64,000 nucleotides of DNA from Ochrobactrum vermis. GTDB lineage: Bacteria > Pseudomonadota > Alphaproteobacteria > Rhizobiales > Rhizobiaceae. Location of the stretch: contig NZ_PCOC01000002.1 in assembly GCF_002975205.1 (NCBI RefSeq), positions 1 through 64,000 of the forward strand. The letters are read 5' to 3'. Below are positions 8,412 to 17,564 of this stretch, piece by piece. The notes beneath the pieces are model-generated. The model ran no database searches, was not told the DNA's origin, and saw nothing but the letters and a program-made list of their open reading frames with translations. The stretch's first letter is position 1. Every line of letters starts with the position of its first letter. The position numbers and the translations under genes were made by a program.

Positions 8412-8431
8412 ATAAATATGTTCATATTTAT
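8412..8431. promoter_or_regulatory. TetR operator: inverted repeat ATAAATATG-TT-CATATTTAT
   Basis: Nine-base perfect arms with a 2-bp spacer lie 16 bp upstream of the tetR start and 43 bp before the first pentapeptide-repeat gene. Position and symmetry fit a TetR-dimer operator controlling both directions. Confidence 0.7.
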
Positions 8432-8473
8432 AATAGTAGCGACTCTTTTCCAAAATCTCCAGCAGGCTTTCTC

Positions 8474-9178
8474 GTGACAATACAATCAGAGCCCCATCCA
8501 GCGTTCAAGACAGTCAACCGCCGTTCACCAGCCCGCGCCGAAATCGCGACGATGGCCGCCGAGAAATTACCGCTACGTTTCCTGAATTGCGATCTTGAAG
8601 AGGCCGACCTTTCCAACATCGACATGACCGGCTGGCGATTTGAAGATTGCATTTTAAAGCATACCAATTTTACCAGTGCCACGCTTGATGAGGCGGCGTT
8701 CGTCAGCTGCCGTGGAGCCTTTGTCAATTTCACGGCAGCGAGGCTTATCGAGGCGACCGTCGAGAAATGCGACTTCAATAACGGGAAATTCGTTGGGGCG
8801 ACCATTACTCTCGCGACCTTCACCGGCTGCAAGCTCACCGGTGCCGACTTCACCAGAGCGCGCACCAATTCCGTCACTTTCAAGGAGACCATCTTGTCGG
8901 CAGCACTTCTTCCCGGTGTTTCCTTCCGCAAGGTGGAGATCGAACAGGTAGATTTCAGCATGGCCGACCTCGCAGGATGCGATTTTCGGGAGACGTTCTT
9001 TTCTGGTTCGAGTCTCAGGGATGCACATCTCGTCGATGCCCGTTTCGAGGGGGCTGATTTGCGCGGCGCGGATCTTGGAGGCATTCGTCTCAATGACGCC
9101 CGCAGATTCAAAGGGGCAACAATCTCGCGTGAACAAGCCGGCGCTCTTCTCGCCGAAATGGGTTTGAAGGTCCACTGA
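8474..9178 (+). CDS. Pentapeptide-repeat protein (Qnr/McbG-like) 1
   Basis: About 234 residues from GTG 8474, which follows AGCAGG; an upstream ATG at 8399 overlaps the divergent regulator's promoter and is unlikely, and ATG 8552 is another option. From about residue 38 nearly the whole chain follows the five-residue pattern with Phe or Leu at the centre: CDLEEADLSNIDMTGWRF, CILKHTNFTSATLDEAAF, CKLTGADFTRARTNSV, ADLAGCDFRETFFSGSSL and FEGADLRGADLGGIRL. This builds a right-handed quadrilateral beta-helix. Relatives such as Qnr, MfpA and McbG mimic DNA and shield gyrase from toxins or quinolones. Whether this one does so is inference. The next gene starts 2 nt after its stop. Confidence 0.85.
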   Translation: MTIQSEPHPAFKTVNRRSPARAEIATMAAEKLPLRFLNCDLEEADLSNIDMTGWRFEDCILKHTNFTSATLDEAAFVSCRGAFVNFTAARLIEATVEKCDFNNGKFVGATITLATFTGCKLTGADFTRARTNSVTFKETILSAALLPGVSFRKVEIEQVDFSMADLAGCDFRETFFSGSSLRDAHLVDARFEGADLRGADLGGIRLNDARRFKGATISREQAGALLAEMGLKVH

Positions 9179-9180
9179 CC

Positions 9181-9903
9181 ATGGAATTCGAAGAGGCTAT
9201 ACGGCGAATTGAGCCGACAGAAGATGTCACGTTTAACCGTGTCGACATATCCGAATACCATCTCCATGAAGTGAGGTTTCGCAACTGTGTGTTCGTCGAT
9301 TGCAATTTCGACGTCGCCCGCATCTCGAATTCGAGTTTCATCGCTTGCAATTTCCGTGAATGCAGCTTTCAGGGCACCGTATTCACCGACTGCACATTTG
9401 GCGACGAGGCTCAGGACGGTGGTAGCCGATGGCGGCGCGCAAACTTGGTGGATTCCGAATTTAGGAAGTGCAATCTCAGTTACAACACAATGGTCGACGG
9501 AAGTGCTTTTCGGGCCCTATTCGTTGAGTGCAAGGCCGTTGGGATCAAATTCTCGGTCGAAGCCTACCGCCCGGCTAAGAGGCACATCGGAACCGCAACA
9601 TTCTCTCATTGCGCCATGATGTTCGGGGCATTCGGTCCCGGCGATTACCGGGACTGCGTGTTCGAGCACTGCGATCTGCGCGATTGCGATTTCTCGGAGA
9701 GCAACTGCGCGAATGCTAGCTTCTTTTCCTCCAACCTCAACAATGCGCGGTTTCTCCACTCCAACCTGGATGGGGCTAATATCGCCAGAGCGCAGATGGA
9801 AGGTTTCCAACTGACCGATCTTTCCTCCTACACCGATATCATGCTCAGCAGGGACCAGCACGAGCAGGTGCTGAAATCCCTTTTCATTCAGACGTTTGAC
9901 TGA
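9181..9903 (+). CDS. Pentapeptide-repeat protein 2
   Basis: 240 residues. Its repeats are looser than those of the upstream protein: VRFRNCVFVDCNFDVA, SSFIACNFRECSFQGTVF, CVFEHCDLRDCDFSESNC and SFFSSNLNNARFLHSNL, ending with ANIARAQMEGFQLTDLS. Cys residues often occupy the position before or after the central Phe/Leu, giving a cysteine-rich coil face. The ATG lies 2 nt after the previous stop, so the pair is translationally coupled and may form a heterodimer or a two-part shield. Regulation is expected from the TetR operator at 8412. Target unknown. Confidence 0.83.
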   Translation: MEFEEAIRRIEPTEDVTFNRVDISEYHLHEVRFRNCVFVDCNFDVARISNSSFIACNFRECSFQGTVFTDCTFGDEAQDGGSRWRRANLVDSEFRKCNLSYNTMVDGSAFRALFVECKAVGIKFSVEAYRPAKRHIGTATFSHCAMMFGAFGPGDYRDCVFEHCDLRDCDFSESNCANASFFSSNLNNARFLHSNLDGANIARAQMEGFQLTDLSSYTDIMLSRDQHEQVLKSLFIQTFD

Positions 9904-10486
9904 GAGCGGTGCTTGTAAGCGTTGATACACCTGGATGAAACGCCAATTCGTAGGCTTGGATGCGGGCACAGCATTTGTGGTAGCGGCAACAGAAGTCTGT
10001 AGTGGGCAATGGACGATGTCCGCTGTTGTAAATTGATCAGCTTAGCGTCCGCTTGCATTGCACTGTCGCCCAAAAGCTGAGGGGCGGGAATCCACCCAAT
10101 CTCGGACATCCACGAATTGTGAGCGGATCGACCGTTTTCGCGAGTTCTCGAAATTCATTCCAATCACCGAGTAAAGGCGCAAGGCGGGCATTGCGATTAT
10201 GTTGTGACCGGACAGCATGAACGATAGATGCTACTTCAATTGCTCACATACGATTGATAATTATAGTAGATGAACATGATGCTTCCAGAAATCGTGCCCC
10301 CTGACAGCAGGCTAACGGGTCGGCCATAACTGCCCCTTAGAATAGCACAAATGTATATCGGCCAGTCCCAATATGACGCCATGGAACGATTTCAAGATAT
10401 AATCCGCGCTTGACAAGACTGGAGGTGGCGTTGTCGATCGCTTGATCGACGGCAAATAGCCTTTAAGCGCGCCGACAGCGCACAAG
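9904..10486. other. 583-bp gap, no gene recognised
   Basis: No frame with a ribosome site or known motif was found on either strand. It separates the pentapeptide genes from the patatin gene, which converges on it. No clear terminator hairpin with a U-tract was seen. Confidence 0.55.
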
Positions 10487-11938
10487 CTAATGACTAATGC
10501 TTGCTTGATGTTTCGTTCGATCGTATAGAGGCGCCCGCTTCAAAGTTTCATATACAATTTTGCGGATGTTATCGTTGCGCCTTAGTGCGTCGCGTGCCGC
10601 CGTCACAATAATATCAACGTCGGTACGAGCCAGTTTTAGCCGTGTCGGAACCGCATTCAGTCTCCCCAACAATTCAGGGCTCGCTTCGCGAAACGAGATA
10701 TGCTCAGTTGTTATTGTCACATCCCGGCAATTCCACAGTTTAAGTGTACCGCGCAGTTTCAGAACTTCGGCACGAGACAAGCTGCACCGATAGTCTATTA
10801 GCGCGGTCTGCCACTGGTTCAAGGCGAGATCGACTGCATCGAAACTGCTTCGAGTGGCCGTAGAGATGGTGGTATCCGAGGCGGCAATCATCACCTTGTC
10901 AAGCCTAGTCGCGACAGGTGACAAGCCCCATTCGTATTGCTTCTGCACACCCGCATCTGTGACGATGAATAGGAAGTTACGCAGTCGTACCGCCTGACGC
11001 GGCGAGAGCGGCCCATGGGGTGTTTTAGCTTTGGCCCGTTCGAGTGCGAAGCCAGTGACGCCGAGATTGTCGGTCAGGCCGCCGTCAAGGACGCGGACAT
11101 AGCTGAGGCTGGTATTGGACTGATAGGACTGAAGAGCGCGCGCGTAGGCTTGCAGGCGGATCGACGGGTTTTGTGCGGTAAGCGCCTGACCGATCCAGTC
11201 GGGCTCCCGATAATCGCAATCCGCTTTTGGTGTCTGCAGCACGACGGGCGCAAAAACCCCTGGAAAGGCCGCCGAGGCGCCCACCGCGTCCGCGATCTTC
11301 AATTCGTTAATATCGCTGCAAAGAGCTGCAAATGTATCGTTAGTAAAAAGAAACGGTGTGTTGTTGTAAATATCTGAAGCAGTCAACCAGACGATAGGCC
11401 GGTTCGCCTTTCGCAAAGCGGCAAAGGTTGCTCCTTCGAATAGCTTTTCATCCAGCCAACGCGAAAAAGTACCTTGGCCATTGGCCCCGCCCGAGACTGC
11501 CGCTGTCAGAAGTGTGCCTGGGAGGAAGTCGGTGGCCATGTACGCTTCGGCATCTTCGTAGAGGAACCTACTGCTGAAATCCTCGTAACCGTCTTTACCT
11601 TTGTAACCGAGATAGGCAGCCATCACCGATCCGCCAGATGTACCCGCAACTGTGCGGATGTTATCGACCAATGTGCGCTTGTAAGGGACCGTATCCACGA
11701 CCATGGCATCGAGTTCAAGAAGTGTACCGTACGCCCATGCCGCCGCACGCATTCCGCCACCCGAAAAAGCAAGCGCCACGATCGTGGAGCCGTCATCGCC
11801 AAAATCGGGAATGTAATCCGGTGATGGCGTATGCGACTGGCTGGTGACTTTATTGACGGGTGTCGTGTCGACGCTACCGCAACCGGCCAGAACAATCAGT
11901 GCGCCTAATACAATACCTCGTAAGAATCCCGCGCTCAT
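10487..11938 (-). CDS. Patatin-like phospholipase lipoprotein
   Basis: 483 residues. A signal peptide ends in a lipobox, IVLAGC, with the lipidated Cys at residue 20, so the protein is anchored in the cell envelope. The patatin domain follows: oxyanion-hole glycines in AFSGGGMRA (about 57-65), the nucleophile elbow AGTSGGS with Ser101, and the catalytic Asp of VLDGGLTDN in the second half, giving a Ser-Asp dyad. The N-terminal half also contains FPGVFAPV, typical of the family. Such enzymes release fatty acids from phospholipids or lipoproteins. Its ATG overlaps the stop of the DUF4105 gene (ATGA), so it is the second or third gene of a 13731-to-10487 operon. Confidence 0.9.
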   Translation of the reverse strand: MSAGFLRGIVLGALIVLAGCGSVDTTPVNKVTSQSHTPSPDYIPDFGDDGSTIVALAFSGGGMRAAAWAYGTLLELDAMVVDTVPYKRTLVDNIRTVAGTSGGSVMAAYLGYKGKDGYEDFSSRFLYEDAEAYMATDFLPGTLLTAAVSGGANGQGTFSRWLDEKLFEGATFAALRKANRPIVWLTASDIYNNTPFLFTNDTFAALCSDINELKIADAVGASAAFPGVFAPVVLQTPKADCDYREPDWIGQALTAQNPSIRLQAYARALQSYQSNTSLSYVRVLDGGLTDNLGVTGFALERAKAKTPHGPLSPRQAVRLRNFLFIVTDAGVQKQYEWGLSPVATRLDKVMIAASDTTISTATRSSFDAVDLALNQWQTALIDYRCSLSRAEVLKLRGTLKLWNCRDVTITTEHISFREASPELLGRLNAVPTRLKLARTDVDIIVTAARDALRRNDNIRKIVYETLKRAPLYDRTKHQASISH

Positions 11939-12936
11939 GATACCTCCGGTCTGTTACGGATAATAGTGGAAAACCGCGCATACTCGTCAACCAGAACGGG
12001 CCTTATCAGCGCCTTGTTCTTCACTTCGGCGAAGGGCAGATCGCTGTTCCCCAGTAGATTGTGATCATAGAGAAATTCAGGCAGATAGCCGGATAAAAGC
12101 ACCCGATAATCGAACGGAAAAGCCGGTTCCAGCGCACGAACAAGATCGAAGACCACTGTTGTGCAGTTTGAGGTCAGAGTGTTGTAGAATGATGGATTGA
12201 GCGCCAAATCATTGGCTTTGTCGGCGTAGCATAGTAGCATCTCGCGTATAAGCGCGGGCTCGACGTTAATTGGGTAGCGATAGACGCGCTCTCCACGGAC
12301 ATTGGTACGCAGATAAACTATATCGCGCTCCTCGGAGGCGACCATGGCTAGTTCGTAGTTTCGAAAGAACCCACCGATCGTAGAAAACTCTTGCCCCCGC
12401 TTCTTGCGGATTTCAGCTGAGAAGACGAGATGCCGACCATCCTGGAACCCGAAGGAAACCAGCGTATGCGCTATGGCCGGGTGTGCCCAGTAGGAAAGTA
12501 TCACCTCCACCCCTTCGATCTCGTTTAGACTGTAGGTTTCGCTCTTCCATCGCGCGTCGTAACCGCCCCCGTCATGCCAGTCGAAATCTCGTATGTTGTG
12601 AACGGATATATGCTTGTCGCGCAAATCAACCATTGCCGTATGCGCGACATCATCAGCCCATTCGCGTGTCAGTGAAGGTTGCATGGTTATCCACCACAAC
12701 ATCACGCCCATGACAAAGATGACGAAGGCCATAGCAGCTGCGAAAGTCAACGGGCTGCCGAGACGCGACGAGGCTATCGCCACCGTTTGAAGAATGAAGA
12801 TCAATGCGATTGCGGCCATGGCACCGATCTTGAATCGCTTTATCGTACGTAGGTGAAACCAAATCGCACAGCCGGCCAGCAGGGAAAAAATGGCGCTACC
12901 AAATATCCATACGGAGAACACAACAATATTGATCAT
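11935..12936 (-). CDS. DUF4105 (Lnb N-terminal-like) membrane protein
   Basis: 333 residues. Three membrane segments occupy roughly residues 4-26, 36-56 and 63-84. The large C-terminal domain contains YNTLTSNCTTVVFDLVRAL, the cysteine-bearing motif of DUF4105, preceded by ISVHNIRDFDW and YWAHPAIAHTLVSFGF. DUF4105 is related to the N-terminal domain of the Enterococcus lyso-lipoprotein transacylase Lnb, which moves acyl chains between lipoprotein positions; the invariant Cys and a His are expected to be catalytic. An acyl-transferase or thiol-hydrolase role in the envelope is plausible, more so because a patatin lipase is translationally coupled downstream. The exact substrate is unknown. Confidence 0.82.
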   Translation of the reverse strand: MINIVVFSVWIFGSAIFSLLAGCAIWFHLRTIKRFKIGAMAAIALIFILQTVAIASSRLGSPLTFAAAMAFVIFVMGVMLWWITMQPSLTREWADDVAHTAMVDLRDKHISVHNIRDFDWHDGGGYDARWKSETYSLNEIEGVEVILSYWAHPAIAHTLVSFGFQDGRHLVFSAEIRKKRGQEFSTIGGFFRNYELAMVASEERDIVYLRTNVRGERVYRYPINVEPALIREMLLCYADKANDLALNPSFYNTLTSNCTTVVFDLVRALEPAFPFDYRVLLSGYLPEFLYDHNLLGNSDLPFAEVKNKALIRPVLVDEYARFSTIIRNRPEVS

Positions 12937-12969
12937 AATGCCCCGCCCAAAAAACCTGCCCTTGGAACC

Positions 12970-13731
12970 TTAATGTTTCTGGCTAGACAGAAGCAACGCA
13001 GGTTGAATTTCTCCGACACCATCATAGGGATTAGAATGAATAGCCAGTATCCAGAGGCTGGTCGACGCTGCAAGCGAAAACAAGATCAAGGCCTTCTTGC
13101 CAGCGCGAGGACGGTCGGCGTGAGTAACGGCGATGGTTGCGGCCGACAAAAGAGTCAGCATTAAAACCAGATACCATTTATATTGGTCGATTGATGTATT
13201 TGCTACTGCCAGCCGGTCGTTACGTGCATCCTGCAACTCATCGAAATCGTTCACGAGCTGGGACACAATCGGGTTTGGCACATCGCTCATCGCAATCGAC
13301 TGCATCGCAATACGAATGGCGAGAATGGCATTTTCGACATCAGGCGTCGGCGTGATATTGTTGCCCTTCCCCCATTCGCCATCGATTACGAGGGTGCGGT
13401 AGTTCTCGACCGCCTGCCGCAGGATCGCATCGTTGAGGACCTGCGTGTGCGCGGTGCCGAGCAGACGATGTATCGCCGAGCGTTCTTTGCTTGCCGCACT
13501 GTCGGCACGCGCGTTAACACCCCATACATCTGCAGCCACGAATCCGAGTGACAGTGCCCATGCTGTCGAAATTGTTCCGATGAACGCGCCAATCGGCATG
13601 CAGTAGGGATCGCGAAGTGCACCGGCCGATTGCATCTTCAGAAATGCCAGGGCCAGATAATAAAGAACTATACCAAAAGCAGCAAAACCCAGAAAAGAAA
13701 TGAAAATCGATGCGCCAGCCAACATCGCCAT
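12970..13731 (-). CDS. DUF4239-like membrane protein
   Basis: 253 residues from ATG 13731, chosen because GAGGGGATAG precedes it; a longer frame to 13875 has no ribosome site. Two membrane helices lie at the N-terminus (about 5-27 and 45-66, including GAFIGTISTAWALSLGFVA) and two at the C-terminus (YLVLMLTLLSAATIAV and ALILFSLAASTSLWILAI), enclosing a helical soluble domain. This is the layout of the bestrophin-like DUF4239 family, of unknown function. It lies 33 nt upstream of the DUF4105 gene and starts the three-gene leftward operon. Confidence 0.72.
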   Translation of the reverse strand: MAMLAGASIFISFLGFAAFGIVLYYLALAFLKMQSAGALRDPYCMPIGAFIGTISTAWALSLGFVAADVWGVNARADSAASKERSAIHRLLGTAHTQVLNDAILRQAVENYRTLVIDGEWGKGNNITPTPDVENAILAIRIAMQSIAMSDVPNPIVSQLVNDFDELQDARNDRLAVANTSIDQYKWYLVLMLTLLSAATIAVTHADRPRAGKKALILFSLAASTSLWILAIHSNPYDGVGEIQPALLLSSQKH

Positions 13732-13962
13732 GAAACTATCCCCTCGCCCATTCGGTATGCCCCATTTTCCGCTTACACTCGTTTTAGCAAGAATAATAGA
13801 AGATGTTTGATATTGCTTACGATTTATTTCCCATATCCGCACAGCTCGTGCACAAACAAGTAGCTTCTGCCTCAAGCGCAGTTTATGAGGCGATGGGGCA
13901 ATTCTTTATTATGTCGAACGACGAGACGGTAAAGATTTAGCCGGGGGAATAGGAGGCATTCC

Positions 13963-15171
13963 ATGCATGATGGCGAGGGTAGCGTTCAGGGGACGCTGCA
14001 AGATACACATTATTTGTCGCTTGCAATCGTCATTGCCACGGCATCGGTCTTTGGCCTTACCTACAGTCTGACTGCGCCGCTGGTCGCGCAAATTTTGATC
14101 AACGATGGGGTGACGGAAACTCTGATCGGTGCCAATGCGGCCATGCACGCACTTGGCGTCCTTTGCATTGCGCCTTTCTTATCGAAAATATCGCTTCGTT
14201 ACGCTCCCCGCCTGCTGATCATGCTAGCGCTATTGTTATCCGCGCTCATTCTTATCCTGTTTCCCATGGTGCCAAGTTTCTGGCTCTGGTTTCCCCTACG
14301 CTTCTTCCTCGGCATTTCCGCTGAGATTCTGTTCGTTCTGACGGAGTCATGGGCAAGCGAACTCAGCACAAACACCAATCGCGGCCGTATCATGGCCGCC
14401 TATACGGCATCGCTATCATTGGGCTTTGCCGGTGGGCCGTTGATCCTTTCCTTCACCGGCTTTGAGGGCCCCCTGCCTTTCGTCGTTGCGGCCAGCATTG
14501 CATTGGCGGCGCTCACGATCGTAAGCATGCCGGGGCTGCGCCAGATGGAAATGTCCACGCATCGTCAATCGAATTTCCTGCGCATGATTCGCCTATCACC
14601 TATTGCCATGGGCACGACCGCCATCAATTCCGCCGTAGAAACTGCAGGGCTTTCATTCCTAGCCATCTATGCGATGCGACTTGGCTGGAACGAAACGCAA
14701 AGCATGCAGTTGATTACTGTCTTGATGGTCGGCGCAATCGCACTTCAGCTCCCGATCGGCTGGCTATCGGACAAGATGAACAGAATTTCGCTGATTATTG
14801 GACTGACGGCGGTTTCCGCTTTCACAGCCTTTTTCTGGCCAATCCTTCTGTCAATCGAATGGCTCGCCTATCCAGTACTCTTCGTCTGGGGTGGCCTTTT
14901 CGTCGGCATCTACACGACAATGCTGGCAGTAATCGGTTCGCAGTACAGAGGTTCCGATCTGATTAGTATTTATGCCGCCATGGGCCTGTTCTGGGGTGGC
15001 GGCGCGCTGATCGGTCCTATGCTGGCGGGCGGTTTTCTTGATGTCTTTGAGCATGGTCTCCCAGTATTCGTCGGAGTCGCGTGCCTGACCTTTCTTATTT
15101 TCGCAATTCTTATCCGCAACACAATGCGGAGCGTGCCAGTAGACACCGCCATCAATGAGGTAAGTGCATGA
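13963..15171 (+). CDS. MFS transporter (YcaD-like)
   Basis: 402 residues with twelve predicted membrane segments. The first helix begins around residue 17 (LSLAIVIATASVFGLTYSL), and the loop 2-3 motif appears as ISLRYAPRLLIM and the symmetrical loop 8-9 motif as IGWLSDKMNRISLI. FLGISAEILFVLTESWASE and NRGRIMAAYTASLSLGFA match the YcaD/CynX-like branch. Substrate unknown; export of a lipid-linked or small compound is possible. It is divergent from the DUF4239 operon and its stop overlaps the next start (ATGA), which couples it to the HdeD-DUF4105 fusion. Confidence 0.88.
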   Translation: MHDGEGSVQGTLQDTHYLSLAIVIATASVFGLTYSLTAPLVAQILINDGVTETLIGANAAMHALGVLCIAPFLSKISLRYAPRLLIMLALLLSALILILFPMVPSFWLWFPLRFFLGISAEILFVLTESWASELSTNTNRGRIMAAYTASLSLGFAGGPLILSFTGFEGPLPFVVAASIALAALTIVSMPGLRQMEMSTHRQSNFLRMIRLSPIAMGTTAINSAVETAGLSFLAIYAMRLGWNETQSMQLITVLMVGAIALQLPIGWLSDKMNRISLIIGLTAVSAFTAFFWPILLSIEWLAYPVLFVWGGLFVGIYTTMLAVIGSQYRGSDLISIYAAMGLFWGGGALIGPMLAGGFLDVFEHGLPVFVGVACLTFLIFAILIRNTMRSVPVDTAINEVSA

Positions 15172-16466
15172 TCCGCATTCTGCTCATTCTCCTAGGTCGG
15201 GAAATTATCCAGCAACATTGGAAGACGCTGCTATGCGCGAGCATCATTTGGCTGAGCCTCGGCGCTTTCATTCTGATCGACGCTCTCGATGGCAAGACAC
15301 TCATTCATTCCCGATATTTCGGCTATTTCCTGTTGCCCGATGGACTACTGAGCCTTGCGGCGGCTGCATGGAGTACCGGTACAGCTCGCAAAATGCGCAT
15401 CGTTCAAGGTGTTGTTTTGCTATGCGTCGGGCTTCTGATAATCAGCGCCACGCCAGCCAGTAATTTCGCGCTCGCCATGGTGCTGGGTCTGTGCTTTCTA
15501 ATCGACGGTGGAATGCGTATCGGAAGTGCGTGGGTTGTACGCTATCCACGATGGCGGCTCGGGTTAGCCAGCGGCATAATGGAAGTCATTATCGCAATCA
15601 TTACCTTGCAGCCGTGGCCGACTTGGTATGCTGGTACGGTGGGCTTCAATGTCGGGGCGGCGATGATATTCGCAGGCATTGGCATCCTCAATATCGCCCT
15701 GCGTTTGCGCAAACTTGACGCAAGCACCACGCTCGGCAGTATTTTAGGACGCGGACATCGTCTGGCGAAGCGCGTCCATAGGCTGAAGCCGGATAGTACC
15801 GATCTTATCGTCCATGTCTGGACGCCAACGGGTACGGCCATGACACCGCTTCGCCAACGGGCAATTAGCCGATACATCGCTGCGGTAGATGTCAATGGGA
15901 CCATTTCTACCGGCCATGCCGCGCTTGAAATGGGCAAGCATGTCTATATCAGCCACTATCCGGCGGTCGAGATCGACCGCTCGCCGAATGAATTCACCCG
16001 TATCTTGAGGGCAACCGCTGATAACAATGTGCCTGGCCGTTTCCTGCCAAGCTATGAGGAGGAAGCTGCTGAATGGTGTCAATCAACGGTGCAAGTAACA
16101 ATTCGGAATATAGACGCGACGAGGCTCCTTCATTTTTGGACCCAATACAAATCCGACCCCACCTATAATCTGACCAACCGCAATTGTTCTAGCGTTGTTG
16201 CCGATGCACTGGACGCAGCCCTTGAAGGCGTTTATCGCAAACATCGATGGCCTCTGTTCGCCGCGTTGCATGCGCTCATCTTTCCGGAACTGCGTGCTGC
16301 TGCGTTGATCCGCAAACGTGCTGAACTGATGGCATGGACGCCTGGCTTAGTACTGGATTATTCACGCGCGCTGTCAGCTATCATCGATCCGCCCAGCTTT
16401 CTTATCAGCTTGTCCCGCCTTCGAATTGTGAGAAAACATACTCCTCTTGGTCAAGAGGACAACTGA
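15168..16466 (+). CDS. HdeD-like membrane domain fused to a DUF4105-like cysteine domain
   Basis: 432 residues. The first 190 residues hold six or so membrane helices in the HdeD/DUF308 pattern (LLPDGLLSLAAAAW, MVLGLCFLIDGGMRI, MIFAGIGILNIALRL). The soluble remainder contains ISTGHAALEMGKHVYISHYP and YNLTNRNCSSVVADALDAAL, which has the same Asn-Cys active-site look as the DUF4105 protein at 11935-12936 (SNCTTVVFDLVRAL). So both arms of this divergent cluster carry a DUF4105-type domain with different membrane anchors. HdeD proteins are linked to acid and membrane stress. The catalytic domain should face the periplasm. I do not know a described fusion of this form. Confidence 0.75.
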   Translation: MIRILLILLGREIIQQHWKTLLCASIIWLSLGAFILIDALDGKTLIHSRYFGYFLLPDGLLSLAAAAWSTGTARKMRIVQGVVLLCVGLLIISATPASNFALAMVLGLCFLIDGGMRIGSAWVVRYPRWRLGLASGIMEVIIAIITLQPWPTWYAGTVGFNVGAAMIFAGIGILNIALRLRKLDASTTLGSILGRGHRLAKRVHRLKPDSTDLIVHVWTPTGTAMTPLRQRAISRYIAAVDVNGTISTGHAALEMGKHVYISHYPAVEIDRSPNEFTRILRATADNNVPGRFLPSYEEEAAEWCQSTVQVTIRNIDATRLLHFWTQYKSDPTYNLTNRNCSSVVADALDAALEGVYRKHRWPLFAALHALIFPELRAAALIRKRAELMAWTPGLVLDYSRALSAIIDPPSFLISLSRLRIVRKHTPLGQEDN

Positions 16467-17564
16467 CGGCGTTTTCAGGTTAAGTTTTCCAGATGCCGCA
16501 GGAATCGAGGGGAAGTCATCGAATTGCTTGCGCTGAGCAGCGTTGGTACAATAGCTGCACCCGTTTCACAGCTGGGACAACGTGGTACGGGAGCTCATTC
16601 GCCGCGATGACTGGACTGTCGAGCGTATGCGTCGCGCTCTGCATTGCCTGACCTTTCAGTTATCATCGCGATATTATGCAACAAGATTAAGTTTCTCAGG
16701 AGGCTCCCGCGCCAAACATTATTGATAGCCGTCTCGCTAATGCGTTCTTCGAACAAGCAGAGCTGTAGGACGGCAGCTTTTTGACTGAGACAATCTCTCG
16801 TCAAATTAACGACCGTCGCCGCAAGCAGGCCGGATTGAGGGTCGGCGGCAAGTTCTTGTTGACCACCACAACTTAGCTTCAGCCTGAACGACACGAACCG
16901 GGCATTGCATGCTCGCTCTGGCGAACTGGAGGTCGAGATTTTGTTGTCGAGTATAATTGAGATTTCAGTTCGGCGAAGATTGATTACAGACGCCATAACC
17001 GTTCGATTTACCACAGAGGTTCTGAAAATCCGGTGCTTCAAAGCTAGGCCCTTTGCTGCAGCGATTGAGGCAACGCGGCTAGCTATACGTTACCTGTTTC
17101 GATACCGAGGGCTAGTTCGCCTTACAGAACTGCCCGGCCGTTTGTCCAACTCATCAAAATCGAAACTGCTCCATTGGCTTTTCATGGAAGGCCTAGATTC
17201 AGATCAACACAAATGCTGGCGCCTTGCTGATCACCCCGTAGGGCGCTGAGTATATCAGAAACTCAAACTGTTCTTGACCACATAACGATCCCGGTCGGAG
17301 CGTCTCATTGAGATCTTGCACAGTAAGCTCGGTTTTTGCAGCATTCATCGCCACCGCAATCGCCTGTCTGTTGCCCCAGACTTTTCCACGCAGCGTCCCA
17401 TCCAGCGCATCATGAGGACTCGCGATACTGAATTCGGTCCAGTCGGCATCCACGCCATCACAGACAAGATGGCTGACTGCGTGCAGCAATGTTACAGCCA
17501 TCTCGGCTCGGTGTATTCAAACTAATTCGATTGCAGTCTGACAGTGTCGAACATGCCCGTTGTA
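16467..17564. other. 1.1-kb gap, no gene recognised
   Basis: Frames of 100-150 codons occur on both strands (16595-17041 minus, 16905-17249 plus, 17199-17501 minus), but they overlap one another, have no good ribosome site and show no motif I know. The stretch may hold decayed genes. It lies between the envelope cluster and the SyrB-like group. Confidence 0.5.

Noticed and set aside
16595..17041. 148-codon minus-strand frame
   Set aside because: Unusual composition and no motif; could be a decayed gene but cannot be supported.
17199..17501. 100-codon minus-strand frame with reasonable composition
   Set aside because: No clear ribosome site, no family, and it overlaps another frame of similar quality; kept only as part of the gap description.
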